Counted from the first letter of the stretch, positions 28,007-38,306 are shown. The stretch: 64,000 nucleotides of DNA from Luteimonas suaedae (GCF_008312895.1 NZ_VSSP01000002.1:1-64000), one strand, 5' to 3'. Made by a program: numbers and translations. Notes: generated by a model not told the origin, from the letters alone.

Positions 28007-29233
28007 GTGAACAGCGCATCGAACCCTTCGACGGCAGTGGCGACGCCTCCTTCTCCCGAAACCCCTGCCGCCCGCCCCGGTGCCGGCCCGCGCTTCGTGC
28101 TGGTCGCCGGCGAGGCCTCGGGCGACCAGCTCGGCGCCGGCCTGATCCGCGAACTGCGCGAACGCCATCCCGCCGCGATTTTCGCCGGCATCGGCGGCGG
28201 CGCCATGCGCCGCGCCGGCCTCGACGCCTGGCACGACGTTTCCGAACTCGCGGTCATGGGGCTGAGCGAAGTGCTTTCGCACCTGCCGCGACTGCTGGCG
28301 CTGCGCAATGCGCTGCGCAAACGCATCCTCGCCTGGCGGCCCGACGCCTTCATCGGCATCGACGCGCCGGACTTCAATCTCGGGCTCGAACGCATGCTGC
28401 GGCAACACGGCGTGCGCACGGTGCATTACGTCAGCCCCTCGATCTGGGCCTGGAGGCGAGGCCGCGCGCGCAAGATCGGACGCAGCGCCGAACGTGTGCT
28501 GTGCCTGTTTCCAATGGAGCCGGCGATCTACGCCGAGTACGGCGTCGACGCCCGCTTCGTCGGCCATCCGCTGGCCGACACGATGCCGCTCGATCCCGAC
28601 CGTCGTGGCGCGCGCGCCCTGCTCGACCTGCCCCGCAACGGGCCACTGCTGGCGGTGCTGCCGGGTTCGCGGCTGGGAGAGATCGCGAAGCTCGGCGCCA
28701 TCTTTTTCGAAGCCGCCGCGCAGGTCGCGCGCGAGATTCCCGACCTGCGGATCCTGGTGCCGGCCGCCGACGAACGCTGTCGCCAGGCGCTGCAGACGCT
28801 GATCGCCGCATCGCCGCTGCACGCGAGCGCGGTGAAGCTGATCGACAGCCAGGCGCGCCAGGCCATGGTCGCCGCCGATGTCGTGCTGCTCGCCTCCGGG
28901 ACCGCCACGCTGGAGGCGATGCTGGCCAAGCGGCCGATGGTGGTCGGCTACCGGGTCGCACGCGGCACGCACGCGCTGGTGAAAGGGCTGGGCCTGCTCA
29001 AGATCGATCGCTACGCGCTGCCCAACGTGCTTGCGGGCGAGGACCTGGTGCCGGAGCTGATGCAGGACGACTGCACCGCGGAAAACCTCGCCGCCGCGGT
29101 GCTCGGCTGGCTGCGCGACCCGGAGGCCGTCGCCGCGCTGGAACCGCGCTTTCGCGCGATCCACACCACCCTGCGCCGCGACGCCTCGGCACGCGCTGCC
29201 GACGTGATCGAAACGCTGGTCGCGCGCCCATGA
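28007..29233 (+). CDS. lpxB: Lipid-A-disaccharide synthase
   Basis: GT-B glycosyltransferase that joins UDP-diacylglucosamine and lipid X to form the lipid A disaccharide at the inner membrane. The protein has [20 protein letters not shown] near the N-terminus, GGGAMRRAG, the [14 protein letters not shown] segment, [17 protein letters not shown], and [10 protein letters not shown] near the middle, all family motifs. The GTG at 28007 gives 408 residues with about 25 extra N-terminal residues before the first motif; GTG 28037 is an alternative. The gap to lpxA is filled by a heptad element. The stop overlaps rnhB (ATGA). Confidence 0.96.
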   Translation: MNSASNPSTAVATPPSPETPAARPGAGPRFVLVAGEASGDQLGAGLIRELRERHPAAIFAGIGGGAMRRAGLDAWHDVSELAVMGLSEVLSHLPRLLALRNALRKRILAWRPDAFIGIDAPDFNLGLERMLRQHGVRTVHYVSPSIWAWRRGRARKIGRSAERVLCLFPMEPAIYAEYGVDARFVGHPLADTMPLDPDRRGARALLDLPRNGPLLAVLPGSRLGEIAKLGAIFFEAAAQVAREIPDLRILVPAADERCRQALQTLIAASPLHASAVKLIDSQARQAMVAADVVLLASGTATLEAMLAKRPMVVGYRVARGTHALVKGLGLLKIDRYALPNVLAGEDLVPELMQDDCTAENLAAAVLGWLRDPEAVAALEPRFRAIHTTLRRDASARAADVIETLVARP

Positions 29234-29877
29234 GCACGCTGATCGCCGGTATCGACGAAGCCGGGCGCGGGCCGTTGGCCGGACCGGTGGCGGTGGCCGC
29301 GGTGGTGTTCGACCCGGCGCGCCCGCGCATCAACGGCCTCGACGATTCCAAGCAACTGACGGCGGCGCGGCGCGAGGCGCTGTACACGCGCATCGTCGAC
29401 CGCGCCCTGGCATGGCGGATCGTGTTCATCGAACCGGCCGAGATCGACCGCATCAACATCCTGCAGGCGACGCTGCTCGGCATGCGTCGCGCGCTGGAAG
29501 GCGTGCTGGAGACGATGGGCGATCCGCGCGCCTGCCTGGCGCGCATCGACGGCAATTGCCTGCCACAGGACCTGCCCTGCGCGGCCGAGGCGCTGATCGG
29601 CGGCGACGGGCGCGAGCGCTCGATCATGGCCGCCTCGATCCTCGCCAAGGTCGCCCGCGATCGCGCGATGCTGGCGCTGCACGCGCGCCATCCCGGATAC
29701 GGTTTCGACCTGCACAAGGGCTACTCGACGCCGCAGCACCTGGAGGCGCTGCAGCGGCTGGGTCCCTGCCCCGAACACCGCCGCAGCTTCGCGCCGGTGC
29801 GCGCGGCCGCGCAGGGTGGCATGTTCGCGGCGACGGCGGACATGCCGAACCTGCTGCCCGACACCGTTGCCGGATGA
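29230..29877 (+). CDS. rnhB: Ribonuclease HII
   Basis: Removes ribonucleotides from DNA and RNA-DNA hybrids. The 215-residue protein has the D-E motif [14 protein letters not shown] (D9, E10), NGLDDSKQL, the third acidic residue in LARIDGN, and [15 protein letters not shown] in the C-terminal half. It is translationally coupled to lpxB, as in the conserved lpxB-rnhB-dnaE string. The 205-base gap to dnaE holds no repeat or clear promoter that I can identify. Confidence 0.96.
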   Translation: MSTLIAGIDEAGRGPLAGPVAVAAVVFDPARPRINGLDDSKQLTAARREALYTRIVDRALAWRIVFIEPAEIDRINILQATLLGMRRALEGVLETMGDPRACLARIDGNCLPQDLPCAAEALIGGDGRERSIMAASILAKVARDRAMLALHARHPGYGFDLHKGYSTPQHLEALQRLGPCPEHRRSFAPVRAAAQGGMFAATADMPNLLPDTVAG

Positions 29878-30082
29878 GCGTCGCCTGCAGGCGATCGCCC
29901 GCGGTGATGTCGGTCGCGACGGCATGAGCTCGCCGGGGCACCGCCGCCCTTCCCGCTTGGTCTGCACACCGCGGCACGTCACGATCGCAGTCACGGGCGC
30001 GCGGGGGCGGAGCGCCGCGCTGTCAAGCCTTGTCGGCACCTCGCCCCCGGCCTACTCTGCCGACTGACGCGACGGCCGTCCG

Positions 30083-33000
30083 ATGTCCACACGCTTCGTT
30101 CATCTCCACCTGCACAGCGAGTATTCGCTGGTCGATTCGACGATCCGCATCCCGCAGCTGGTCGCGCGTTGCGCTGCGCTCGGCCAGCCGGCGGCGGCGA
30201 TCACCGACCGCAACAACCTGTTCGCGCTGGTGGATTTCCACCGCAAGGCCGAAGCCGCCGGACTGAAGCCGATCACCGGCGCCGACGTGATGGTCGCCGA
30301 CGGCGACGAGGCCGCCTGGCCGGTCACCCTGCTGTGCCGCAACCGCGCCGGCTATCTGGGCCTGTCGCGGCTGCTGACCCGCGCCTGGATGGAAGGCCAG
30401 CGCCAGGATGGCGTGGTGGTGCGGCCGCAGTGGCTGCGCGACGAACCCGGCGACCTGTTCGCCCTGGTCGGGCGCCACAGCCAGGCCGGGCGGCTGGCCG
30501 CCGCGGGACGCCATGAGCAGGCACTGCAGTGGCTCGGCGAGTGGCAGGCCGCGTTCGACGACCGCCTGCACCTGGAGCTGACCCGCTGCGGCCGCGACGG
30601 CGAGGCGCAGTTCAACGATTTCGCCCTGCATGCCGCCGCCGTGCGCGCGCTCCCGGTGATCGCCAGCAACGACGTACGCTTCCTCGACGCGGAAGGCTTC
30701 GACGCCCACGAGGCGCGGGTATGCATCGCCTCCGGCCGGGTTCTCGAGGATCCGCGGCGGCCGCGCGACTACAGCCCGCAGCAGTACCTGAAGTCCGCCG
30801 AGGAGATGGCGGACCTGTTCTCCGACCTGCCCGACGCGCTCGACAACACCGTGGCGCTGGCGCAGCGCTGCAACTTCGAGCTGAGCCTGGGCAAATACTA
30901 TCTGCCGGCGTTTCCGGTTCCGGACGACCACACCCTGGAGAGCTGGATCCGCAAGGAAGCCCGCGACGGCCTCGAGGCGCGGCTGGCGAAGCAGCCGCTG
31001 GCCGCCGGCCACACCCGCGAAAGCTACTTCGAGCGCCTGGAGACGGAGCTCGGGGTGATCATCTCGATGGGGTTCCCCGGCTACTTCCTGATCGTGGCCG
31101 ACTTCATCAACTGGGCCAAGCGGCACGGCATCCCGGTGGGGCCCGGGCGCGGTTCCGGCGCCGGCTCGCTGGTCGCCTGGGCGCTGGGCATCACCGATCT
31201 CGATCCGCTGCCGTACGACCTGCTGTTCGAGCGCTTCCTCAATCCCGAACGCGTGTCGATGCCGGACTTCGACATCGACTTCTGCATGGACCGCCGCGAC
31301 GAGGTGATCGATTACGTCTCGGCCAGGTACGGCCGCGACCGCGTCAGCCAGATCATCACCTACGGCACCATGGCGGCGAAGGCGGTGGTGCGTGACGTCG
31401 GCCGTGTGCTCGGCTACCCGTACGGCTTCGTCGACAGCATCGCCAAGTTGGTGCCGCTGGTGCTCGGCATTTCGCTGTCCGATGCGCTGGGCCGCACCGA
31501 GCGCTCGCGCAAGGACGAGAACATGCGCTCGGCCGAGCTGATCCAGCGCTACCAGGACGAGGACGACGTCCGTGACCTGATCGACCTCGCCCTGCAGCTC
31601 GAGGACCTGACCCGCAACGCCGGCAAGCACGCCGGCGGCGTGGTGATCGCGCCGAGCCCGCTGTCCGACTTCTGCCCGCTGTTCGCCGAACACGACGGCG
31701 AGGGCCGCGGCCGGCAGCCGGTGACCCAGTTCGACAAGGACGACGTGGAAGCCGTCGGCCTGGTGAAGTTCGACTTCCTCGGCCTGCGCACGCTCACGAT
31801 CATCGATTGGGCGGTGAAGGCGATCAACAAGCGGCGTGATTCGTCATTGGTGATTGGTGATTCGAAAGGGCAGAAGCCGGCTTCTGCGAATCACGAATCA
31901 CCAATCACCAATCACGGCCCCCTCGACATCACTGCGTTGCCGCTCGACGACAACGCCACCTACGAGCTGTTCGCGCGCGGCGATACCGTCGCGGTGTTCC
32001 AGTTCGAGTCGCGCGGCATGCGCGAGCTGCTCAAGCGCGCCAAGCCCGACACCTTCGAGGACATCATCGCGCTCGCGGCGCTGTTCCGGCCCGGCCCGCT
32101 GGGCTCGGGAATGGACCGCGAGTGGGTCGACCGCAAGCACGGCAACACCGAAGTCAGCTATCCGCACCCGGCGCTGGAAGCGGTACTCAAGCCGACCTAC
32201 GGCGTCATCGTGTACCAGGAACAGGTGATGCAGATCGCCCAGGAGCTGGCCGGCTATTCGCTCGGCGGCGCCGACCTGCTGCGACGCGCGATGGGCAAGA
32301 AGAAACCCGAGGAAATGGCCAAGGAGCGCGCCAAGTTCGAGGCCGGCGCCGCCGAGCGCGGCGTCGACCCGCGCACCGCCACTCAGATCTTCGACCTGAT
32401 GGAGAAGTTCGCCGAGTACGGCTTCAACAAGTCGCACTCGGCCGCCTACGCACTGGTCGCCTACCAGACCGCGTGGCTGAAGGTGCACTACCCGGCCGAG
32501 TTCATGGCCGCGGTGTTGTCGAGCGACATGGACAACACCGACAAGGTGGTCGGCTTCCTGGAGGAAGCGCGCGCGCGCGGACTCGAGGTCATGCCGCCCG
32601 ACGTCAATGCATCGACCTACATGTTCGAGGCGATGGACGCCGGCACCATCCGCTACGGACTGGGCGCGCTAAAGGGCGTCGGCCGCGGCGCCTGCGAGGC
32701 GATCGCCGAGGAACGCGCGCGTGGCGGTCCCTACGCGGACCTGCTGGATTTCTGCCGGCGGGTCGGTTCGGCGAAGCTCAACCGTCGTACGCTCGAAGCG
32801 CTGATCCAGTCCGGCGCACTGGACGCGCTCGGCAGCCATCGCGCCTCGCTGATGCTGCAGCTGCCGGAAGTGATCAAGGCCTGCGACCAGCTCGCGCGCG
32901 AACGCGAGGCCGGGCAGGTGTCGCTGTTCGGCGGCGGCGACGCCGCGCCGGCGTTGAAGATCGAACTGCCCGAAACCGATCCGTGGCCGCTGGCGCAGAT

Positions 33001-33664
33001 CCTGTCCGGTGAGCGCGAGACCCTCGGCCACTACCTCAGCGGCCACCCGATCGACCCCTACCGCGAGGAGCTGCAGATCCTCGTCGGGCACGATCTCGGC
33101 CAGCTCGACGCCGTCTGGGCGGCGCGACCCGAGGAATCGCGCGGCAGCTGGCGGCCCGAGGTCAACACGATCGTCGCCGGCCTGGTCACGGCGATGCGCA
33201 AGCGTGGCGAAGCGCAGGCCTTCGTGCAGCTGGAGGACGGCCGCGGCCGTCTCGAGTGCGCGTTCTTCGCCGAAGCCCTGCAGGAGTACGCGCCGCTGCT
33301 CACCCGCGACCGCATCCTGATCGTCGAGGGCGGCCTGCGTGAGGACGAGTTCAGCGGCGGCTTCGCCCTGCGCGCACGCCGCTGCTGGGATTTCCGGCAG
33401 CTGTGCCCGCAGATCGCGCGGCGGCTGTGGCTGCGCCTGGACCTGCGCGTGCCGGGGCTGCTGGAACGCATCGAGCGCCTGCTCGAGCCGCATCGCCCCG
33501 GGGAGACGCCGCTGCGCTACGACCTGCTGCTGGCGAAGGGCGCCGCCGGCACGCTCGACCTCAACGGCAGCCGGAGCGTGCGCGCGGACGCCGACCTGAT
33601 CGGCCAGCTGCGGACGCATCCCGGTGTGCGCGGCGTCAAGCTGGCACTGCAACGGCCCTGGTGA
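30083..33664 (+). CDS. dnaE: DNA polymerase III subunit alpha (with in-frame repeat-derived insertion)
   Basis: Replicative polymerase, 1193 residues. An N-terminal PHP domain (FVHLHLHSEYSLVDS) precedes the Pol III palm with PDFDIDF at residues 394-400 and the third catalytic Asp in KFDFLG (about D564). FNKSHSAAYALVAYQTAWLK, a helix-hairpin-helix region and a C-terminal OB domain follow. At residues 586-612 the canonical KRRAKxGEPPLDI loop is replaced by about 27 residues (starting DSSLVIGDSKGQ, ending SPITNHG) encoded by a TGATTGG heptad element. The frame is preserved on both sides and all catalytic motifs are intact, so the gene is probably functional. A CGGGAGT-heptad element begins right after the stop. 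Confidence 0.97.
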   Translation: MSTRFVHLHLHSEYSLVDSTIRIPQLVARCAALGQPAAAITDRNNLFALVDFHRKAEAAGLKPITGADVMVADGDEAAWPVTLLCRNRAGYLGLSRLLTRAWMEGQRQDGVVVRPQWLRDEPGDLFALVGRHSQAGRLAAAGRHEQALQWLGEWQAAFDDRLHLELTRCGRDGEAQFNDFALHAAAVRALPVIASNDVRFLDAEGFDAHEARVCIASGRVLEDPRRPRDYSPQQYLKSAEEMADLFSDLPDALDNTVALAQRCNFELSLGKYYLPAFPVPDDHTLESWIRKEARDGLEARLAKQPLAAGHTRESYFERLETELGVIISMGFPGYFLIVADFINWAKRHGIPVGPGRGSGAGSLVAWALGITDLDPLPYDLLFERFLNPERVSMPDFDIDFCMDRRDEVIDYVSARYGRDRVSQIITYGTMAAKAVVRDVGRVLGYPYGFVDSIAKLVPLVLGISLSDALGRTERSRKDENMRSAELIQRYQDEDDVRDLIDLALQLEDLTRNAGKHAGGVVIAPSPLSDFCPLFAEHDGEGRGRQPVTQFDKDDVEAVGLVKFDFLGLRTLTIIDWAVKAINKRRDSSLVIGDSKGQKPASANHESPITNHGPLDITALPLDDNATYELFARGDTVAVFQFESRGMRELLKRAKPDTFEDIIALAALFRPGPLGSGMDREWVDRKHGNTEVSYPHPALEAVLKPTYGVIVYQEQVMQIAQELAGYSLGGADLLRRAMGKKKPEEMAKERAKFEAGAAERGVDPRTATQIFDLMEKFAEYGFNKSHSAAYALVAYQTAWLKVHYPAEFMAAVLSSDMDNTDKVVGFLEEARARGLEVMPPDVNASTYMFEAMDAGTIRYGLGALKGVGRGACEAIAEERARGGPYADLLDFCRRVGSAKLNRRTLEALIQSGALDALGSHRASLMLQLPEVIKACDQLAREREAGQVSLFGGGDAAPALKIELPETDPWPLAQILSGERETLGHYLSGHPIDPYREELQILVGHDLGQLDAVWAARPEESRGSWRPEVNTIVAGLVTAMRKRGEAQAFVQLEDGRGRLECAFFAEALQEYAPLLTRDRILIVEGGLREDEFSGGFALRARRCWDFRQLCPQIARRLWLRLDLRVPGLLERIERLLEPHRPGETPLRYDLLLAKGAAGTLDLNGSRSVRADADLIGQLRTHPGVRGVKLALQRPW
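31838..31918. repeat. TGATTGG-heptad element, copy B, in frame inside dnaE
   Basis: Left arm GTGATTCGTCATTGGTGATT with a further GGTGATTCG, short core, then right arm CGAATCACGAATCACCAATC with a further ACCAATCACGG. The 81 bases are a multiple of three with no stop codon in the dnaE frame. Arms and outer end (GGCCGTGATTGG on the minus strand) match copies A, C and D. Confidence 0.9.
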
Positions 33665-33806
33665 GGGCCGGGAATCGGGAGTCGGGAGTCGGGAGAGCGT
33701 CACGGCCTTCGCCCGTCATCCCGGCGCAGGCCGGGATCCAGTGCCTTCGCCGTCGCCTTGCAACGACCAAGCTTTTGCGGAACGGACCGGTCCTCGCCGG
33801 GATGAC
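33665..33806. repeat. CGGGAGT heptads plus GTCATCCCGG inverted repeat (dnaE/accA)
   Basis: GGGCCGGGAATCGGGAGTCG and further heptads start directly after the dnaE TGA (to about 33695). GTCATCCCGGCG...GCCGGGATCC lies at 33715-33740, and the mate CGCCGGGATGAC ends at 33806. It is the same composite as at 1-102. The rest of the gap to accA holds a possible TAGACT -10 near 33918. Confidence 0.75.
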
Positions 33807-33951
33807 AGCCCGCTAGCCTTTGCGAACCAAAACAGGTCCCGCCCGCGCTTGGAGGACGCAGCCGGCACGCCTGCGGCCTCCCTACCCGCCGGTACGGGGC
33901 CGCAATCCGCCTTCGGCTAGACTGTGCCACTTTCCGGCCCGACGGACGCCG

Positions 33952-34911
33952 ATGAACCCGAATTACCTCGATTTCGAACAGCCCATCGCCGACCTGGAAG
34001 GCAAGATCCAGGAACTGCGCCAGGCCAGCACCGGTCCCGCCGTCAACATCGATGCCGAGATCCACACGCTGCAGGACAAGCTGCGCAGGCGCACCGCGCA
34101 GATCTTCCGCGACCTCAGCCCGTGGCAGGTCTCGCAGCTGGCGCGCCACCCGGCGCGCCCCTACACCTACGACTACATCCGGGTGATGTGCGACGAGTTC
34201 GAGGAGCTGGCCGGCGACCGCGCCTTCTCCGACGACGCCGCCATCGTCGGCGGCCTGGGCCGCATCGACGGCCGCAGCGTCATGATCATCGGCCACGAGA
34301 AGGGCCGCGACACCAAGGCCAAGGTACGCCGCAATTTCGGCATGCCGCGACCGGAGGGCTACCGCAAGGCGCTGCGCCTGATGAAGCTGGCCGAGCGCTT
34401 CCGGCTGCCGCTGCTGACCTTCATCGACACGCCGGGCGCCTACCCGGGCATCGGCGCCGAGGAGCGCGGCCAGTCCGAGGCCATCGCCCGCAACCTGCTG
34501 GAGATGGCCGAACTGAAGATCCCGGTGATCTGCACCGTGATCGGCGAAGGCGGCTCCGGCGGCGCGCTGGCGATCGGCGTCGGCGACCGCACGCTGATGC
34601 TCGAATACAGCACCTACTCGGTGATCTCGCCCGAGGGCTGCGCCTCGATCCTGTGGAAGGATGCCGCCAAGAAGCGCGACGCGGCCGAGCAGCTCGGGCT
34701 GACCGCCAAGCGCCTGCTCGAACTCGGCCTGATCGACAAGCTGGTACGCGAACCGATCGGCGGCGCCCACCGCAACCCGAAGCAGACCGCCACGCGCCTG
34801 AAGGCGGTGCTGCTCAACGAACTCGACGCGCTCCAGGACATCCCGGCCGCGGAGCTGCTGGAACGGCGCTATCGGAGGCTGCGCGGCTACGGGGCGTACG
34901 AAGCGGCCTGA
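33952..34911 (+). CDS. accA: Acetyl-CoA carboxylase carboxyltransferase subunit alpha
   Basis: Alpha half of the carboxyltransferase that makes malonyl-CoA, the first committed step of fatty acid synthesis; it pairs with AccD, not in this window. The 319-residue protein has the N-terminal [18 protein letters not shown] helix, [11 protein letters not shown], the crotonase-like core with [23 protein letters not shown], and [15 protein letters not shown] forming the oxyanion region. ATG 33952 gives the usual N-terminus. It follows dnaE, as in many proteobacteria. Confidence 0.97.
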   Translation: MNPNYLDFEQPIADLEGKIQELRQASTGPAVNIDAEIHTLQDKLRRRTAQIFRDLSPWQVSQLARHPARPYTYDYIRVMCDEFEELAGDRAFSDDAAIVGGLGRIDGRSVMIIGHEKGRDTKAKVRRNFGMPRPEGYRKALRLMKLAERFRLPLLTFIDTPGAYPGIGAEERGQSEAIARNLLEMAELKIPVICTVIGEGGSGGALAIGVGDRTLMLEYSTYSVISPEGCASILWKDAAKKRDAAEQLGLTAKRLLELGLIDKLVREPIGGAHRNPKQTATRLKAVLLNELDALQDIPAAELLERRYRRLRGYGAYEAA

Positions 34912-34963
34912 TCCCGGGCGCGCGTCGAGAACGCCCCCGCCATCGTTCGCACCGCGGCACGTG

Positions 34964-36337
34964 ATGCATCAGGCCTCCCCTCCAATGCTGCCATCGCGAT
35001 ACGCGCATATGGCCGACGCGCGTCCGCTGCTGATCGGCTACAGCGGCGGCCTCGATTCCACCGTGCTGCTGCACTGGCTCCTCACGAGCCGGGAGCGGCG
35101 CGATCACGACCTGCGTGCGATCCATATCCATCACGGGCTGCAGCCGGATGCCGACGCATGGGCCGCCCATTGCCGGCGCATCTGCGACGCGCTCGGCGTG
35201 CCGCTGCGCATCGCCCGCGTCAGCGTGCGCGCCGATGCCGGAACCGGCCCGGAAGCGGCCGCACGCGCGGCGCGCCATGCCGCGTTCGCGGCGGAGCTTC
35301 AGCCCGGCGAGGTTCTGGCGCTCGCGCACCACCGCGACGACCAGGCCGAGACCTTCCTGCTGCGCGCCCTGCGCGCGTCCGGCGTCGATGGCCTGGCGGC
35401 GATGCGCCCATGGCGACGCCATGGCCAGGGCTGGCTGTGGCGACCGCTGCTCGACACGCCGCGCGAGCGCCTGCTGGACTATGCACGCCAGCACCAGTTG
35501 CAGTGGATCGAGGATCCGAGCAACGCCGGCATCGAGCCGGACCGCAACTTCCTGCGCCACCGCATCCTGCCGCTGTTGCGCGAACGCTGGCCGCAGGCCG
35601 AGGCCGGACTGGCACGCAGCGCCCTGCTCGGCGCCGAGGCCGCGGCGCTGCTCGACGACGGCGACGCGGCCGCGCTCGCCGCCGTACGTACGCTCGATCC
35701 GCACGCGCTCGACGTCGCCGCGCTGCGGCGGCTTCCCGAAGCGCGTCGCGCGCGCGTGCTGCGGCGCTGGATCGACACGCTCGCGCTGCCGCCGCTGCCG
35801 GCGCAGGGCGTCGCCCGGATCGAGGCGGACCTGTTGCGGACCACGACGGCCGGATCACCGGCGTTCGCCTGGTCGGGCGCCGTGGTGCGGCGCTGGCGCG
35901 ACCTGCTGCATGCCGAGCGGCAACGGGCACCGCTGCCGGCGGATTTCCACACCGTCTGGGACGGACGCACGCCGTTGCTGCTGCCGACCGGAGATGCGCT
36001 GGCGCTGGTCGGCTCCGAGCGGGTCGAGCCCGGCGATAGCCGCGATGTAGTGCAGGCGTCGGAGGCGCTCTGCACACCGCTGATCGTGCGTGCGCGCCGC
36101 GGCGGCGAACGCATCCGGCTACCGGGACGCGGACACTCGCACGCGCTCAAGCAGGTGCTGCAGACGCTCGGTGTCCCGCCGTGGGTACGCGAGCGGCTAC
36201 CGCTGCTGACGGATGCCAACGACGAGCTGTTGGCGGCCGGCGACCTGGTCCACTCGGACCGCCTCGACGCCTGGCTGCGCGCGCAGCAGCAGCGCCTGCT
36301 GTGGTCACGGACGGACCCGCTCGCACGCGTCGAGTGA
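34964..36337 (+). CDS. tilS: tRNA(Ile)-lysidine synthase
   Basis: Modifies C34 of the CAU-anticodon tRNA-Ile to lysidine, switching its reading from AUG to AUA. The protein (457 residues) has the N-type ATP pyrophosphatase P-loop YSGGLDSTVLLHWL near residue 26, the IHIHHGLQPDADAWA motif and LALAHHRDDQAETFLLRALR. The DPSN segment (QWIEDPSNAGIEPDRNFLRHRI) follows, and C-terminal tRNA-binding domains have RARRGGERIRLPGRGHSHALK. The start is either GTG 34961 or ATG 34964; both are followed by a nonconserved leader of about 15 residues, and a later ATG at 35009 is also possible. It lies downstream of accA. Confidence 0.95.
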   Translation: MHQASPPMLPSRYAHMADARPLLIGYSGGLDSTVLLHWLLTSRERRDHDLRAIHIHHGLQPDADAWAAHCRRICDALGVPLRIARVSVRADAGTGPEAAARAARHAAFAAELQPGEVLALAHHRDDQAETFLLRALRASGVDGLAAMRPWRRHGQGWLWRPLLDTPRERLLDYARQHQLQWIEDPSNAGIEPDRNFLRHRILPLLRERWPQAEAGLARSALLGAEAAALLDDGDAAALAAVRTLDPHALDVAALRRLPEARRARVLRRWIDTLALPPLPAQGVARIEADLLRTTTAGSPAFAWSGAVVRRWRDLLHAERQRAPLPADFHTVWDGRTPLLLPTGDALALVGSERVEPGDSRDVVQASEALCTPLIVRARRGGERIRLPGRGHSHALKQVLQTLGVPPWVRERLPLLTDANDELLAAGDLVHSDRLDAWLRAQQQRLLWSRTDPLARVE

Positions 36338-36403
36338 ACCATCTTTGGCATCGGTCCTTTTCTGGCAGCACACCGCACCGGTTTGTGTTCAGAGGAGCTT
36401 CTC

Positions 36404-36483
36404 GGCCACGGCTTGGCACGGATGAGCGCGGATGAGGGCCTTTGAACAATGCTCGATCCGTGCTCATCCGCGTTAATCTGTGG
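36404..36483. repeat. CACGGATGAGCGCGGAT-type inverted repeat (tilS/xseB)
   Basis: Left arm CACGGATGAGCGCGGATGAG and right arm GATCCGTGCTCATCCGCG followed by TTAATCTGTGG. It is related to the copy at 52857-52988. Similar GATGAACACAGAT-like repeats occur widely in bacteria. The rest of 36338-36569 shows no gene. Confidence 0.7.
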
Positions 36484-36569
36484 CAGAAACGCTTCTCCCA
36501 CCACCGAAGACCCCTACGGCGAAGCGAGGCGACACGTACGCCTGCGCGGGGTTCCGGTAAACTGGCGGC

Positions 36570-36839
36570 ATGGCACGCAAATCGACCCCTGATCCCGCCC
36601 CGGTCGCCGACTTCGAGCAGTCCCTGGACCAGCTCGAGCAACTGGTCGAGAAGATGGAACAGGGCGAGATGAGCCTGGAGGATTCGCTGGCCGCTTACGA
36701 GCGTGGCGTCGGCCTCTACCGCCGCTGCCAGCAGGCGCTGGAACAGGCGGAGCTGCGGGTGAAGCTGCTCAGCGATCCGGAGCGCCCGGAGACCGCCGAA
36801 CCGTTCCCGGGCGCACCGGACGCGACCGGCGATGCCTGA
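36570..36839 (+). CDS. xseB: Exodeoxyribonuclease VII small subunit
   Basis: Small subunit that binds in multiple copies to the XseA large subunit (not in the window) of the single-strand-specific exonuclease. The 89-residue protein is nearly all helical with the family pattern [43 protein letters not shown]. The C-terminal tail is short and acidic. TAAACT ends six bases before the ATG, hinting at a leaderless transcript. The gene overlaps ispA by 8 bases, the common xseB-ispA pairing. Confidence 0.96.
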   Translation: MARKSTPDPAPVADFEQSLDQLEQLVEKMEQGEMSLEDSLAAYERGVGLYRRCQQALEQAELRVKLLSDPERPETAEPFPGAPDATGDA

Positions 36840-37743
36840 CCCGGTCGCCTCGCGCGACCTGTCGCCGCAGCTCGATGCCTGGCGCACGCGCGCCGACGCG
36901 GCGCTCGCGCGCGCACTCGATTCGATCGCACAGGGCGAGCCGCGCCTGCTGGCGGCGATGCGTCACGCCGTGCTGCTGGGCGGCAAGCGGATGCGGCCGC
37001 TGCTGGTCTATGCCAGCGGCCGTGCGTTCGGCGCCGACGATGCGTTGCTGGACGCCCCTGCCGCGGCGGTGGAACTGGTCCACGCCTATTCACTGGTGCA
37101 CGACGACCTGCCAGCGATGGACGACGACGCGTTGCGCCGTGGCCGGCCGACCGTGCACGTCGCCTTCGACGAGGCCACCGCGATCCTGGTCGGCGATGCG
37201 TTGCAGTCGCTGGCGTTCTCGACCCTGGCCGACGCCCCGGTCGCGGATGGCCGGCGCGTGGCCATGCTGCGCGAACTGGCGATCGCCGCAGGCGCCGACG
37301 GCATGTGCGGTGGCCAGGCGCGCGATCTTGCCGCGACCGGCGCGGCCGAAGCCCTGTCGTTGCCCGCCATCGAGCGCCTGCATGCGATGAAGACCGGCGC
37401 CCTGCTGCGCGCGTCGGCGCGGCTGGGCGCACTCGCCGCCGGCGCCGGCGATGCGGCGTTCGCGCAGCTGGACCGCTACGCCGAAGCGCTAGGGCTCGGC
37501 TTCCAGATTCGCGACGACCTGCTCGACATCGAAGGCGACAGCGCCACGCTGGGCAAGACCACCGGCAAGGACATCGCGCAGGCCAAGGCCACCTTCCCGG
37601 CGCTGCTGGGCGTCGACGCCTCGCGACACCGGCTGGCCGTGCTCGGTGAAGACATGCACGCCGCGCTGGAATCGCTCGGCGCCGACGCCGACACCGCGGC
37701 GCTGCTGGCGCTGGGACGGATCGCGCTCGAGCGCGACCGCTGA
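36832..37743 (+). CDS. ispA: Farnesyl diphosphate synthase (polyprenyl synthetase family)
   Basis: Makes farnesyl-PP from isopentenyl-PP and dimethylallyl-PP, the substrate for UppS (uppS is in this window) and ubiquinone synthesis. The 303-residue protein has [11 protein letters not shown], the first Asp-rich motif [14 protein letters not shown] (about residues 91-104) and the second, [13 protein letters not shown] (about 225), with KTGALL between them. It is translationally coupled to xseB by an 8-base overlap. In many relatives dxs follows; here the next genes are on the other strand and dxs is not in the window. Confidence 0.96.
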   Translation: MPDPVASRDLSPQLDAWRTRADAALARALDSIAQGEPRLLAAMRHAVLLGGKRMRPLLVYASGRAFGADDALLDAPAAAVELVHAYSLVHDDLPAMDDDALRRGRPTVHVAFDEATAILVGDALQSLAFSTLADAPVADGRRVAMLRELAIAAGADGMCGGQARDLAATGAAEALSLPAIERLHAMKTGALLRASARLGALAAGAGDAAFAQLDRYAEALGLGFQIRDDLLDIEGDSATLGKTTGKDIAQAKATFPALLGVDASRHRLAVLGEDMHAALESLGADADTAALLALGRIALERDR

Positions 37744-37753
37744 GCGCCGCGGC

Positions 37754-38194
37754 TCAGTTCAACAGGCGGATCGTCAGCGGGTAGCGATAGGGCTCGCCGT
37801 TCCAGGCCTTGATCGTGGCGAGGATGCTGCAGATCAGCCACAGCAGCGCGATCGCCGCGATCAGCAGCAACAGCACGATGCCGGCCGGCACGGTCAGGAT
37901 CGCCCCCAGCCCCAGCGTCAGCACCGTGGCCCCGACCAGCGCGATGCCCGCGGCGAGCGCCAGCCCGGCGTAGATCAGCATGCTGAGGTTGAAGTTCACC
38001 GCCTCGCGCGCATGCGCGGCGATAAAGGCCGAGTCGTCGCGCTTGAGCAGATAGATGATGCCGGCGCCGATCACGCCGGCCACGCCCACCAGCCAACTGG
38101 TCAACAGCGCCAGCAGCAGCGCGGTCAGGTGCGCCGCGGCCGCCCACTGCCGTTCGCTGCTGGTGGGAGAGGCGGTTTGCACGGTGTATTCCAT
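37754..38194 (-). CDS. DUF4870 family small membrane protein (first of two)
   Basis: A 146-residue protein with the DUF4870/Tic20-like pattern. RQWAAAAHLTALL opens the domain, three to four hydrophobic helices follow, LKRDDSAFIAAHAREAVNFNLSML lies between helices, and the C-terminus is IKAWNGEPYRYPLTIRLLN. Family members are inner membrane proteins of unknown role. The ATG at 38194 follows GGAAGGAGTCGAACG, a clear ribosome site, and excludes a spurious upstream extension. Its 3-prime end faces ispA. A paralogue lies 0.4 kb upstream, separated by an inverted repeat; both end in a similar YRYP motif, suggesting tandem duplication. Confidence 0.85.
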   Translation of the reverse strand: MEYTVQTASPTSSERQWAAAAHLTALLLALLTSWLVGVAGVIGAGIIYLLKRDDSAFIAAHAREAVNFNLSMLIYAGLALAAGIALVGATVLTLGLGAILTVPAGIVLLLLIAAIALLWLICSILATIKAWNGEPYRYPLTIRLLN

Positions 38195-38306
38195 CGTTCG
38201 ACTCCTTCCGGAACCCGTCCGGTACATCGATGATGGGGGCCGCCACCGCGCCCGCAAGCCAACTGATGGCCTAGAGTGAATCAACATTCGTCCCCCCGCT
38301 CTCTCT

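Noticed and set aside
34961-35010. Short leader peptide before the conserved tilS start
   Set aside because: Only about 15 nonconserved residues; kept as part of tilS with the start left uncertain.
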